This document shows, piece by piece, positions 1 through 11,865 of a stretch of 64,000 bases of DNA. The DNA is taken from positions 27,348,437 through 27,412,436 of the forward strand of contig JALIRH010000002.1 of the NCBI GenBank assembly GCA_023055505.1. Direction: 5' to 3'. Source of the DNA: Callipepla californica brunnescens (taxonomy: Eukaryota > Chordata > Aves > Galliformes > Odontophoridae). The position numbers were made by a program, and so were the translations under genes. The first letter of the stretch is position 1, and each line of letters begins with the position of its first letter. The notes beneath the pieces are model-generated. The model did not search any database. It was not told the origin of the DNA and was given only the letters and a program-made list of their open reading frames with translations.

Positions 1-460
1 GACTGGCAAGTTCTTGGGCTGAAAGATAAAAAAAAAAAAAAAAAAGAAGAAAGAAAAAAAGGAAAAGGAAAGAAAAGAGAAAAGCATTACATTTTAAATC
101 CAAGCTGAGTGATATTTTTGTTTTAAATGCACAGTGCAGTACAACCTTCTGTAAGAGCTGGACAAATACTGTTTTCAGGAGAATAATTTTGTTCCCAAAT
201 CATTAGAAGAAAGTATAGCACAAATTTATTAACAGTTGGCTTAAGACTCTCCCCGTGTATTCCAGTAAACTTCAATAAAAAATCTTGGTTTCAGTATTCT
301 GAAAATATTTAAACTGCTACCAAATATTGTATATATAAAAATTCAGCATTCAGCTCTTTCTAAAGCAAACATCAATTTCTATCTTTTTTGTTAATGTAAG
401 TCATTCTGGAATTCAAAATCATAGTTTTAAAAAGATAATAGCTCCTGTACCATTTTGCAA
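1..460 (-). other. 3' UTR and downstream flank of the coiled-coil gene
   Basis: This stretch follows the stop of the terminal minus-strand exon. A canonical AATAAA lies on the minus strand at 230-225, about 230 nt after the nearer stop codon, so cleavage would be expected near 200-215. A purine-rich A/AG tract occupies about 29-84. I see nothing else here. The UTR assignment depends on the terminal exon being real. Confidence 0.45.
225..230 (-). promoter_or_regulatory. polyadenylation signal AATAAA (minus strand)
   Basis: The plus strand reads TTTATT at 225-230, which is AATAAA on the minus strand. It lies about 230 nt downstream of the last in-frame stop of the terminal exon, a normal 3' UTR distance. 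AT-rich DNA yields this hexamer often by chance, so its value comes from its position after a strong acceptor and an open frame. Confidence 0.45.
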
Positions 461-624
461 TCATAATGTATACAATTGAACCTCAACGTCTTCAAATTCA
501 TTATGGCTTTTTTTATGAATTACGGAGTACATACATAGTAAAATCTGCTGTTTTCCAAGGTCATCCAATAGATGGCAATCTTTCCTTAGACCAAGAGAAA
601 TGAGAGCCGTACACTGCCAGCTCT
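461..624 (-). CDS. terminal exon, unnamed coiled-coil gene (two possible frames)
   Basis: On the minus strand a strong acceptor (pyrimidine run then TTTTTCTCAG, ending at 625) precedes sequence with two open frames. Joined directly to the exon ending at 3489, which leaves two bases of a codon, the frame reads RELAVYGSHFSWSKERLPSIG and stops with TGA at 563-561. The alternative frame stays open for 54 codons, from about ESWQCTALISLG to a TGA at 463-461. That frame would need a different upstream phase, such as an exon I did not find between 0.6 and 3.5 kb. AATAAA at 230-225 supports a last exon. Neither tail matches a family I know. The exon is moderately supported; the frame is unresolved. 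Confidence 0.55.
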
Positions 625-3488
625 CTGAGAAAAATAAGTGATTTAAGACAAAGACATTTTTCCTTTGTTCTTTGTTGACCATTTTCCTAAAAGATATATG
701 TACATATATTTTAATTTAAATTCTTGACCCTTAGTGTGTGCATGTACAAGTTTGTGACAGTGCATGGATGTATGCGTACATGCACAGACACAAATGCACA
801 TATATGATTTTGTTTTTATAGTGTTCTATAAATACATGGCTTCAGGCACATCGGCACATTTAGTTACTAGTTTTTAGGATATATTGGAATTGAACTGATC
901 ATTATAGGAAGTGCTTCACTACAAACATTTTTCAGGATGCATTCCCATTAGTAAGTAATATAGAAATTGTTTTGATATTTGACACTAGAAAATTTAAGAA
1001 CTGAAGAAGCTTTTAATAATAGCAATTCAGTAAGTATCATAACAGAGGAGTTTACATGATCATAAATTGGTCAAAAATAAAAAACATTTTTAATGTGTTG
1101 TCGTATAATATTAAAGAGTAATAACTATATCAGGAATCAATGAAGCCAAAAAACACTATTTTTCAGTCTGAGATGGATAGAATTCTTTAAGGAGAAACAT
1201 TTGCACTCTGTTAAAATGATTCTGCATTTATTGCCTTTAATGTCCAACAGTGCTGACCATATGTGCAAGATCTAAACTCAGCTATTATATTTACATTTAA
1301 ACTGAGAACATCCAGATTAATTTCTTTAAATAAAAAAATGCTTTGTTCCTTTCTTATTGACAGAGATAGAACTCAAATTCTTACAAAACAAGACAATAGT
1401 CACTATAAAATAAAATACTGTGTATAAATTGCCTAAATTTGTGCCTCAGGAAGGCATAGAGATAACAAGACAAGCCACATTTTTAACAAGCAGCATATAT
1501 CACCTGCAGCTCATCTTTACTGGATTTCAGCCACATCTGAATCTCTGTGAACTAATGAGTTAAATGTTTAGTAATGTCAACATGATAAAATAACAATACA
1601 GTCTAATAGTCAACTAACAACCTGCAATAACTGTTTTTCTTTCACATTTAAAAATCAGCTCTTTATGCAAGAGCAATTTTGGTATCTATAAGACTAAACT
1701 TCCATTATTCAACAAGAAATATTATATACAACAAAACTCTATTTGTCATGGTTCTTCGGACCCATTTCTTTCATAAATTGGAATATAACGGTCCTGAGGT
1801 AGGTGGCTTCACTGAAAGCAGTATGACTAGTTATTCAAGTATAGTTAATTATCTCTGGGCTCCTAGTATTCAATTTCAGTTTGAAATTAAAAGTACGGTA
1901 GTTTACATGCAATACATATCCATTTTCCTTGACAGTTTTTCAGCTGTTGATTTGTTTAAGTAAAAGATAATTCTTCGTAATTCAAATGAAACTTATTCAA
2001 AATTTGAAACTTATTGAACAAAATCAATTTGATTTGAAATGACATTCTCTGTATTATCTAGAAAAAGACATTTAAAAATGTTATAAAACTTGTTAGAAGT
2101 TGTTTTGAGGTGTTGCCTTCTGCTTGGAGATGAAAGAGTGTTCAAAAATGTGTTTTATTTGTATTAGTTTTCATTTGTAAACAGATCCAACAGTGCATAT
2201 TTTGCAGTTAACATACCTGCTTAAACACAAAACAAGGTTACTTCGGTCCCTATTTTTGATAGTCAGTTTTAACTCACAGTGTCCTGATAAAAAAGGGTTA
2301 AATTATTTTAAGTTTACCTATGCCTTGGACTTGAGCCTTGGTTGATCCCAAGCCAGAGGCGCTAGCAGCTGCATGCTTTATTTACAATCCCTTTGTCAGA
2401 CTTACAACTGCCCCAGGCTATAACATAGTGTACCTAATGTTCAAACTGGCAGGTAATCTTATGTCAAACATACTTCTTTGATTTAAAGTGATCAATAGAT
2501 TCTTGTAAAGAGGTAATTTCTCTGATGTTTCCACCTTGCCTTTCTTACAGGTGATTCACACAAAAGCCTGCTTATATGATGTACGAACAATAAACAGAAA
2601 GCTATAATCATGTTTTTTCAGATGTTTCCGGTGCACAACGATTTTGGATCAATACCCTGTGTAATACAATTATCTGCAATGATCTGGTTGTATTGAAAAA
2701 GAATTTGCAGCAGACCTCTAGGGGGTTTTATCCAGAAATACGTATCTGGCAATGTTGTGAATAGTGGAAGAGAAAATTAAGGGGTTGACACAGGCTGTCT
2801 ATTATGTTCCAAATGACTTCATTAATATTTTATTTGCTAAAAGTAGTATATTTCAAACTCTACTATACTGTGACTTCAAAATATTCATATAGCAATTTCC
2901 TTTTGCATTTGCTTATTCTGAAAACTAGTTGCTGCTTTACAGTAATTCAGTTTAAAAAACAAAATTACCAAACAGAAATTATTTAAAGAAATTTTGGGAC
3001 AAAATCAAACAATTGTTTATTTTTTCTATTTGCTTTTGGTTTTATGTATATTATTTTTCCTTAAAAAAAAAAAAGTCTATATTCATTAGAGTGCTGCTGC
3101 AAAAGCTGTTAACTTGTCTTTTCTGAGGATTCATCATACTAGTTTAAAAATCACCTAAAATATTATGAATGATATGAAATTTGTTAAGTTAAAATCATAT
3201 TTTGCACTGCTTGTGAATGGGTAGATGTACAGAAGACAGATGACAGAAATAGATGTTTTACGAAATTGATACAAAATCCACATGGCAGAAATATAAATCA
3301 ATATTATAAAGTTGTGTTTATTTGGTTCTGAGGACACAGTCTATGTCATGAATTTTCCTAAAAGTGATTCAGAAAACCTTTTAATATTTAGTTGATTACA
3401 TCCATTATATATATAATATGGAAAAAGTTTCAATTAGACTGTTCTAAATTCATTTTACTGTAATATTACTATTTTTATACTTTATTAC
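625..3488 (-). other. putative intron, no other feature seen
   Basis: AT-rich sequence between the donor after 3489 (CAG|GTAATA on the minus strand) and the acceptor ending at 625. I see no repeat family, RNA gene or further exon with convincing splice sites. Short open frames at 1.7, 2.8 and 3.2 kb have no protein-like composition and lack splice context. Confidence 0.4.
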
Positions 3489-3724
3489 CTGTCTTTCTGC
3501 ACACCCTGCCGTTCCTGATTTAGCTGCTGAATCTCAGTTCTCAGTATGGCAGTTTCTGTCTCTGTCTGATTCCTTTCTTTCTGTGTGTCCTGGATACTGG
3601 CTTTTAGTTTCTTGACCACACTGCCAAGGTGCTCCACCTCATCCACTTTTACTTTGATACCTTTCTTTGCCTGCAGGAAATCAGTTTCCGACTTTCTCAG
3701 AAGGTCATCTCTTTTGCGTATTAC
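3489..3724 (-). CDS. internal exon, coiled-coil protein
   Basis: This 236-bp open segment is bounded on the minus strand by TTTTTGTCTTCACAG (acceptor) and GACAG|GTAATA (donor). It encodes 78 residues plus two bases, from VIRKRDDLLRKSETDFLQAK to LNQERQGVQKD. The composition is dominated by K, E, Q, R, D and L with heptad-like spacing and no proline, as expected of an alpha-helical coiled coil. It starts in phase 0, exactly the phase left by the exon ending at 6463, giving LKSKDQ then VIRKRDD. Coiled-coil proteins of this kind are common among ciliary, centrosomal and Golgi proteins, but I cannot assign one. No transmembrane or catalytic motif is seen. This is the best-supported coding segment in the window. 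Confidence 0.8.
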
Positions 3725-5589
3725 CTGTGAAGACAAAAAGCATTCCAATAGTGCTTTTTATGGTGTACTTTTTATACTGCATCCTGCTATTTTGAGCTAT
3801 GGGGTACAGGAGATTATGCAGCACCTCATTAGCAACTAGGTCAAGTATCCACAATCTCCTCCAGGATCAAAAAGTTACAAGGACTTTAATTTAGAATAGC
3901 CTATTGAAAAAAAGATTCAGTATTACAATAAATGTATCATTAATCAATACATATAAGTTCAAAGGCAAAATATATACATATATATTCAACGTAATTGTGA
4001 GAGAAATGCAGTTTGATCTAAATGAATGATTTTCACTTTTTTTTTCTTTTTTTTGAGGAAAAAAAAGGAAAAAATGTTTGATGAATTAAAAAATAGAGTA
4101 AAATAAAATGAGAAGGGGGGATTGTTAACCTCTTGGTGCCAACTGCCACAGAGCTCTTTCATTTAGTACTCAGGCAAATGCCATAGGTTAATATGGCCAT
4201 AGGGATATCCCAAAGACATTGGAAAAAAAAGATACCATGCTATTCTCTTGGGGTTTTTTGTCCTTTTCTTTTTTTTTTCTTACAGTTTAAAGTTCTTATT
4301 TCTGTAAAACAAAGACTCTATCTTATTGTTGCTTGAAGTTGTCATATACAGCTTAGAGTCTGGATTTAGAAGAACCCATTCTGTTGAGATACATAGTTTT
4401 AATTTCCATATGCACGTATCTTAAGCATGTCTTTCAAGTTTATAGATGTGAGTTTACAGATATACGTATCAATCACTATTGAGTATTCACGACTGACTGT
4501 GTTATTGGCTCGATGCCACACCTTGATTCTTTATCATGCTCCATCATGCTTCTTTTAATCTGAATATTTAGTACTCTTTCATGTCTTAATTACAGCAAAT
4601 TGCACACAGTTGGCACCATTTCTTGAAATTAATCCCAGAGTACTTTGTTTCTGTCAAGCACAGTCAAAGCCTTAGAGAATAATAGTAAATGTTATTGCAG
4701 ATCTAAATTTAAATGACTGTCTATGTATTTAACTTAAGCCTTTAATTATTCGTGCAGCACTGTTTTTGGTTCAAATGTTAAACATTCTTTTTTGAGAATC
4801 TAAAATTGTTTCAGACAGCTTGAAACCTGTGATGTTAACATGACAACAATTATTTGTATTAACACATTTTTTCAGGTGTGTAAAACTTAATAGACAGCAT
4901 ATAATACCTTGCCACAGTTATATGTTTCCATTTTACTGTGTTTATTCAGTAAATAATAAGAAGGTTCTATTTACCAGAAAGAGTTTTGCTGGAGGATTAA
5001 TTCCTTCTGTTGTCCTTTTTTGGCTTAGCAAAAAATCCTATATATATATATACATATATAGAATGTAAACAACACTTTTCCTCATTAGCTGATTCTCAAA
5101 ATGTTTGTAATTCTATATATTTTGTACAGCTCTTTATAAAACTCATTGAAAATTAGGAGGGATTGTATTTTCTACTTTTGGTATATGATTAAAAAAAAAG
5201 AAACTGAGAAACAGAAAAATAGAGCATCTTAACTGCTGTAATTTCTAATTTAAGTTACAAAGTTGACAAAATTTCAAAAGAACTATAACTTATTCCAGCA
5301 TGTTATGAGATTTAGTAGATGTATCATACCATAAATATATATACCATTATATATAGCAAAATATATACCATTATACCATAAATAAAACCCAAACATTTTC
5401 AATTTATGAACTTTTTAGCACAAGAGGCATTCACTGAGTAAGGTAAAAAGAGTAATTAAAACCCCTAAGTCTATTCACTTCTTATACCAAGAAAAAGTGC
5501 AGCAAGGTACATATCTGACCTTGAAAATGTTTATAAGGGGATTGCCAGTTATACAAAAACATAACAGAAGTCACATTCCCATATTCACA

Positions 5590-6228
5590 CAGAATCACAA
5601 AGTCAAAGAAATATAGGGGTTGGAAGGGACCTCCTGAGATCATTCAGTCCAATGACCTTGCTAAAGCAGGTCCCCTACAGTAAGTAGTAAAAAAAGATAT
5701 CCAGGCACGGATATATATATATATATTTTTTTTCCATTTACCTCAATGGAGATATGCAATGGAGATATTCATTGCATATCTCCATTGAAGGCGACTCCAC
5801 AAAATTGCTGAGCTGCCTTTTCTGTCATCCCCACAGTAATGATCTTCCTTGTGTTTGTATGGAACTTCCACTACTCCAGTTTCTGCCTGTTTACCTTTGT
5901 TCCCTTGCTGCACATCACTGAAAAGAGCCTGGTCCCATCCATTTGATTCCCACAGTTTATTTATAAGCATTGTGTGGTCTCCCCTCTGTATTCTCTCCTC
6001 CGGACTGAAGAGCCCCAAGTCTCAGTCTTTCTTCATAAGGGACATGCTTCAGTCCCTTAAATACCTTTATGGTGCTCCACATGATGCTCCCTAGGAGTTT
6101 CCTGTCTTTGACAAACTGGGGAGCCCGTAACTGGACACAATACTCAAGATGTGACCTCACCAGGGCAGAGAGGATAGAAGGAGGATCCCCTCCCTCAACC
6201 TGCTGACCATGCTCTTCTTAATGTACCT
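5590..6228 (-). mobile_element. CR1 LINE fragment, antisense
   Basis: The plus strand begins with a CR1 3' tip (AGAATCACAAAGTC, then GGGTTGGAAGGGACCTCCTG). Further in it shows the antisense of the CR1 ORF2 tail. The minus strand gives degraded versions of the conserved blocks, including PYEERLRLGAL near 6.02 kb and RSHLEYCVQLRAPQF near 6.13 kb. The frame is broken several times. A TA run and a perfect hairpin (5743-5788) interrupt the middle. CR1 is the main LINE of bird genomes and is normally 5' truncated, as here. Confidence 0.85.
5743..5788. repeat. perfect 19-bp inverted repeat (hairpin)
   Basis: The arms at 5743-5761 and 5770-5788 are exact reverse complements (left arm TCAATGGAGATATGCAATG), separated by 8 bases. 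The left part also carries a partial direct repeat of CAATGGAGATAT. It lies inside an old CR1 copy just after a TA run. Function unknown. Confidence 0.9.
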
Positions 6229-6462
6229 CATTTATTTATATCAGTATACATTTTGACAGCATCTCTGTCAGAAATTCTAACATATCTTTAATTTATAGGC
6301 AAACACCAGAGAAATATGTACCTAGAAAATTTGTGATAATTTTGTCTAGAGACCTTAAAAAGTATGTGTGAAGTACTGCATGACTAGCTCCTTCACATTC
6401 TAGTTTGCAATGTGATTTTTTAAAAGATAGCTGTTTAGCTTGTTCTGATAGCAAGATCATAC

Positions 6463-6591
6463 CTGATCTTTTGACTTTAAAGTTTCCCGGGCATCTGCAA
6501 GATCTCTTTCAAGCTGTGTTATCTGATGTTCTAGCTGAGCAAGTTCCACTTTGTGTTTTTGCTGGGAAGCTATTACATCCAGATGCAGGGA
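6463..6591 (-). CDS. internal exon, coiled-coil protein
   Basis: The minus-strand frame encodes SLHLDVIASQQKHKVELAQL and continues through EHQITQLERDLADARETLKSKDQ, a typical heptad-rich coiled coil. The donor is GATCAG|GTATGA after 6463, in phase 0, which fits the next exon at 3724. The 5' edge is uncertain. I chose the AG ending at 6592 because it gives phase 0, matching the donor at 7330, but its pyrimidine tract is poor. The same frame stays open upstream (LEIEKPEKTLK), so acceptors ending near 6606 or 6632 are possible though out of phase with the candidate exon at 7.4 kb. No family name can be given. Confidence 0.7.
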
Positions 6592-7329
6592 CTTCAAGGT
6601 TTTCTCTGGTTTTTCAATTTCAAGAAAAGAACTTTTTTTTTGGGGGGTTAAGTATATTAGCAGCTTCAGTTTTTTATTCCTGTACCATCTACTTCTGTTC
6701 TTGAAATCTGGAGGATTTTTCACTGCATTGATTTTTCAACTTCAGAAGCCCAAATTTTAAATTAGAAATTATTGTACATTTTAGCAGTTTTTTTTTTAAT
6801 TTTTTTTAGCTTTATCTATCACTTAATAAACATAAAAGATGGTTTAATTTCCAGATTTGAAATGTGGACTATGCTCATGCATGTGATATGTATATTAGTT
6901 TCAATAATTTTTGGAAGTAGTTATTAAATTTATAATATAATAATTGTTCACATCATGCTAAAGAGTTGAATCTTTCTTACCTGCAAAGACACAATTAGAT
7001 AACAGTGCTATTTAATTCCCCAAAATATATACTTAATTAGTTGATGAAATTTATTTAGAATTGGTTGAGCTAGTAAAGTTCTGTGGTTCTGCAACATATT
7101 TATTTATATATGATAACAATTCAAGAGCAAAACCAAGGAAATGTCCAAGATTAGACTGATATTCCAGATCAATTAATCAGGTCAAACTTTAAATATGACT
7201 TAAATATTCCTTCTTCAGAAATATTTAAAAAATACGTAAGATTTTCCGATATGCATGATAGATAAGGCAGACAACTAACAATAAATGGATAAAAATCACA
7301 ATGCGAGCCACTGGTTTTCTGACAATCAC

Positions 7330-7480
7330 CTTTTGAAGACAGACAACTTTTGTCTTCCCCTTTAGGAATTTTAAGACAGAATATTTGAGGTAGTTTTTGA
7401 GAATTTCTGTTTCTTCTTTTTTATTCCTCTGTGGAAGCTCTTCTGTCAGCTGGTCAATCACATTTTCAAACTCGTTTTTC
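7330..7480 (-). CDS. candidate internal exon with GRIP-like segment
   Basis: The minus-strand frame encodes ENVIDQLTEELPQRNKKEE followed by TEILKNYLKYSVLKFLKGK and KVVCLQK. The first half is charged and coiled-coil-like. The YLK-x-x-VLKFL block resembles the start of Golgi-targeting GRIP domains (golgin-97, golgin-245, GCC family), but this is a resemblance by eye. The donor AAAAG|GTGATT after 7330 leaves phase 0, fitting the exon at 6591. Upstream acceptors are weak: AATAAG ending at 7481 or ACGAG ending at 7471, the latter giving phase 0. If splicing fails the frame continues 34 more codons to a stop at about 7225 with a hydrophobic stretch (IVIFIHLLLVVCLIY). An accidental open frame cannot be excluded. 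Confidence 0.4.
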
Positions 7481-7724
7481 CTTATTATAATGTAGTTATT
7501 TGTGAGTGTAGTTAGAAGGATGTCAACATTATTAACTTATAGTGGCCTAATTGTCATCAATATGTCCAATCAATATCAAATAATAGTACAAAAAGTACTT
7601 AAGTGTGAGAGAACAGCTTCTAAAAAAATGTTTAAATATAGCTGCCTTGCTCCTGATCTTTGCTTGTAATCAAACTCTTAAGTCACTATGAGATGACTTT
7701 TTTCTTTTCTTTTTTTCTTTCCTC

Positions 7725-7829
7725 TTCCCTTCCCTTCCCTTCCCTTCCCTTCCCTTCCCTTCCCTTCCCTTCCCTTCCCTTCCCTTCCCTTCCCTTCCCT
7801 TCCCTTCCCTTCCCTTCCCTTCCCTTCCC
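7725..7829 (+). repeat. (TTCCC)21 pentanucleotide microsatellite
   Basis: Twenty-one uninterrupted TTCCC units, flanked by a T/C-rich tract on the left and T5 on the right. The proline/serine/leucine open frames across it are artefacts of the repeat. It is the reverse complement of the motif of the array at 56826-57050. Confidence 0.98.
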
Positions 7830-10800
7830 TTTTTCACAAAGAGAGTAATTCCAAGTTATTTCATCATTTCATTTATATTTCATTTCTGAGCTCTTTTGAA
7901 ATTTATCTCAAAGAATTCCCATTGTTCGAAGAATATGTGATAGAGTTTAAAACAATGAATTCAAAGACTAATGCCCCTTTATTGTTTATTCTTCAAAAAG
8001 CAAAAACTTCTTAGGTTTTCATAGGTATTCATTTACCCCTTAACAAGTTATCAAAACTTGTTTTTAATAGGATACAAAATAAGGTTTCTTGACAATATTT
8101 TAAAACTGATCCATTATGTCTAATAGAATGAAGTACGATTATACTCATAATCACACACTAATATGTTTACATTGGGAATGACAACTTTACCCGTTCTTCT
8201 ACATAGAACAAGGAATTTCATCAAGTATGATTTCTGTCCTATATCTTCCTTCCTAGCGTCTGTTTATTATTTAGAAATAAATTTAGTATACTATAAACTG
8301 CAGATGTGTAAAGAATCTACTCTGTCCCCTGATAATGTGGTAAAGTATTCAGTAACATATACTTAGAAAGAAAAAGCTTTTTTTCTGATATGATATTTTT
8401 CTAGCTTTCCCTGATCGCTGGAACACATTGTCTTCTCTTGGATTAAGAGGATCTCTGCTATCACTAATTTTCTACTTCAGCAGCTGCTAGAGATTGTGTA
8501 AATATGAACTCAATTTTACAAAAATAAATGCACTTAGATATTCTTTCTGTGGGTTAGCTTTCTTTCCTCAGATCATTGTAATAACTTCTGAAACCATCAG
8601 TTTGTTTGCTAAAATTCTTTTCAAAGTATCAGGCAATCCCTAAATAGCAATATGGAAGTAATGATAACTTCTATCTTCATACAAAAAAATGATAATAGCT
8701 CTGGAACTGCGTTAAAAATTTCCATGGTTATGGATCAAAAATCCTTCTGGTGATGTATTCTAGTGAAAGTATGTAAGAACTTTATTATCGAACATATTCT
8801 TACTTAAAAAGGTGATCTCTCATCCTAAAAGCATGGCATGTCTTAAGAACCCAAACAAAACTTACACCTAAGCAAGCATGCTTGTATGTGTGAAGAAGAT
8901 AGTTATATATATCTGTCTGTAAAACAGTCAGAAAAACTGACTTGTGTTTTTCCTTGATCACATCAACGTTTCTGTTTCTTCTGCACACTGTATCAGAAAT
9001 AATTTTATCTTCTTCCACACCACTGAAAGTGATCAAAACTTAAATGTTTTGCAACTTTACTATAAATGCTCTGTTAGATTGTATTTAAAAATTTATCATT
9101 TAGTTATCTCAGTTTATTGCCACTGTGTTTAATGCATCCCATGCGGATTGTAGTCTTCCTTTTAATCAGAATATATGTGGTATTCCTTGGTAAAAAGGAA
9201 TTTTTTTTTCAGTGAAAATATAATTCCTTGTTAGAATATGTATATATTGTCAATATAAGACACTGTGACAGACAAAAAAAAATATTTACTTATATTTAGT
9301 GCAGCAAGCTAATGGAAACCCTCTATTACTGAAGTATTAAGCTTGCAAATTGTGAAAGGTTTTGTTTATAAATTGTTGCTTGATTCATCATTAACCTTAT
9401 CTGTATGTATTTTGAGGAAAAAAAGACTCCTGGAAACACATTGAACTCTACTTATAAAACTGCATGGGCCAATGCCTGTCATTGCAGGCAGAACTATACC
9501 TCAAAGTGATGATTTGAATCCAAGTCTGTGAAGCATTTTATCAGCGTTTCTAGCTCAGAATTTTAAGTTCAGGTCTCTTCTCGATTAGATGCCTCTGAGT
9601 TGTCAATAACCCATATATTCTCACAAACAATTGAAATTAGAGTCTAAAGCCTCCTAAATCTTTTGCAGGCTCCGAACCTCTTTGTCCACTCCCATTCTGC
9701 AGAGTTGTGGGTACCTGGCCTCTTAATCCAGCTCTATCAGATACAACGTGAAAAGAAAAACAGAAAATTTGCTTAGCAGAATTTCTCAGAAGTTTTTTGT
9801 ACTAAATTAACACAGACATTATGACATTTTTTCTATGAAAAACAATACTTCTGTGAGACACCGTTAAATATGGTCTAATCACTTTCTATGGAAAAGATCT
9901 TAATGTCCTGAAAAGTATAGCTATTTCTGTCTTTCTCTGAAAGTCCTCTTTATGTATTCTGATGCTTGCCCATCCATATGTAGAGATTATTCTGAAATAG
10001 ACATTTCTGTTTTCTTGCTGCTTTCTAAACATTGTTTTTTCTTTTATCTGAAGAGGGAAAAACATTGTCCCATATGGATGGACAAGTAGTTGAAAGCAAT
10101 TAAAGTTGTTGATAGCTGAATGTATTTCTGAGAGCTTTCCAGTGCTGATCTAATGGGGCGTCAGATGCTTGACAAGATGTCAAGCATTACTCCTGGCTGT
10201 TATTGAGAGGGTATTTCAGTAAACTTGCTTTTGACACAAAACCACAAACTAATGTTTGGGTCATACATGGAAATACTGCTGTTTCTGTGACCACACCATG
10301 AACTAGGCTGGGAAGATCATCCAGACAATAAGCGACACTGTTTGTGCATTTATTCTATCTATCTATCTATTTATTTATTTATTTATTCCCAAAATACCTC
10401 CAGGTAAGAACCTTGATTTGGTTCATCAAGTGTTTGCAAATACAGCAGTGTTTAAACAGCACATGGAAGATGCTTAAGAAAGAAAGTATATACTGGAGAA
10501 GGAAAGGCGTGTTTGTCTAAGATATAGTTGCTACCCGGATACTCAGAGAACCGCAGCAGTGTTCAGTTTCCTTTTAACATTTGCAGTCACCTACATTATC
10601 ATGGATCTTATCATCCTTCTCTATTAACAAGTAAATACCAGCATTTTTTTTCCCCTAAGTCAATCAGACTTTTAGAATTCTGAGATTTTTATTCTGTATT
10701 CTGCTGTTTGGACTTACGTCTCCTGCCATTAATTTCTGCGCTTTTTAATTCTAACCAAGGTAATTTATAAACTAGTTAATGTTTCCTTTTGTGAAATGGG

Positions 10801-11182
10801 AGCATGAGTTTGGGGCACATATTGAAGCTTCCTCAAATAATTCCCATTTACTGTATACAGTACCAGACAGCCCATTTTCCAGGACAATTGACTAGACAGA
10901 AAATAAAAGGGAGAAACAAAATCATACCTGTTTCTAAAATGCTTATAAGACATAAGTAATAAATAACATTGTTTTTAAATGTGATTTAGGTTATTTTTAT
11001 AGTATTCCCTATTGTCATAAAAAATGACATGAAACATAAGAAAATGACATGCTAAATGTTATATCTTTTGCAAACAAAGTCGAGACAATTATTGTCCTGC
11101 TAATTGCTTGTCTTGCAGAATTATCTACTACTCAAGGTGTGTATGTTTACTACTCAAGATAGCAATGAAATTGAACAAAGTA
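7830..11182. other. AT-rich non-coding stretch, probably intronic
   Basis: No recognisable repeat family or exon. A short tetranucleotide tract (TCTA then TTTA units) lies at about 10355-10386. The minus frame at 8.8-9.04 kb (IISDTVCRRNRNVDVIKEKH) has no adequate splice context and is not called. Confidence 0.4.
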
Positions 11183-11209
11183 TCACAGAATCATAGAATC
11201 ATAGATCAA
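11183..11209 (-). mobile_element. CR1 3' tip remnant, antisense
   Basis: The plus strand reads TCACAGAATCATAGAATCAT, the reverse complement of the repeated 3' terminal units of CR1. The sequence beyond it does not look like CR1, so only the tip is supported. Confidence 0.5.
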
Positions 11210-11703
11210 AATAGAACAGCCAGATTAATTTGCTGTATACTGATCTCAGAATTCTACTATTTATTTAAATTCTTCCCCATAGTATACGTTGATGAATCGT
11301 GTTGAACTAACCCTATTTAAACATTCAATTTTAATTTACCAGGATTTTTTGGGAGGGCTTCCACCATCTACTGGTTTAAGTTGTACCACATGAAGCCTTT
11401 ATGTGAAAAATGGTAATACACATAATTCACATTTGTATTTCCAAACATTTTTAATTGTTGGACCAAAAGAATGATATGATTGACAAATTATGGTTCATAC
11501 CAGGCCCAGTAGTTCTGGTGCTCAAGATCTGCAAAATACTATCTTATCTTCTAGAGAAAAATTGCCAACAATTATGATTTATAACAAATTCAGCATAAAG
11601 GTTTCAATTAAGCATATGTTTATTAACGATGGGGCAGAGTATACTTTCAAGCAAGACACTGACAGTGACAACTGTGAAACTAACTGGATCTAGACATTCT
11701 TCT

Positions 11704-11775
11704 TGAGCAGGGCACTTGGACCAAATCATCTCCAGAGGTTCCTTCCAACCTCAACTATCCTCTATCTGTATCTGT
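11704..11775 (+). mobile_element. CR1 3' end fragment, sense
   Basis: The sequence GAGCAGGGCACTTGGACC followed by ATCTCCAGAGGTTCCTTCCA matches the CR1 segment just before its 3' tip. The terminal units are degraded. Confidence 0.75.
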
Positions 11776-11865
11776 CTTTCCCATGTGTGAATTTTGTGTA
11801 TCATTTTTATGTTTGATGCTATATTTACCACTGATCATTGATAGTGACACCCTTTATTATCTTTG

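Larger units (their letters stand above)
3725..6462 (-). other. putative intron containing one CR1 copy
   Basis: This is the sequence between the donor after 6463 and the acceptor before 3724. Apart from the CR1 at 5590-6228 it holds only homopolymer runs and TA-rich stretches (near 5041-5060 and 5335-5375). Nothing else was recognised. Confidence 0.5.

Noticed and set aside
7660..7848. Open frame rich in repeated LPFPS units
   Set aside because: Translation of the TTCCC array only.
8800..9036. Minus-strand frame with ISDTVCRRNRNVDVIKEKH, at first taken as another exon of the coiled-coil gene
   Set aside because: No good acceptor or donor in phase, and the second half is unlike a coiled coil.
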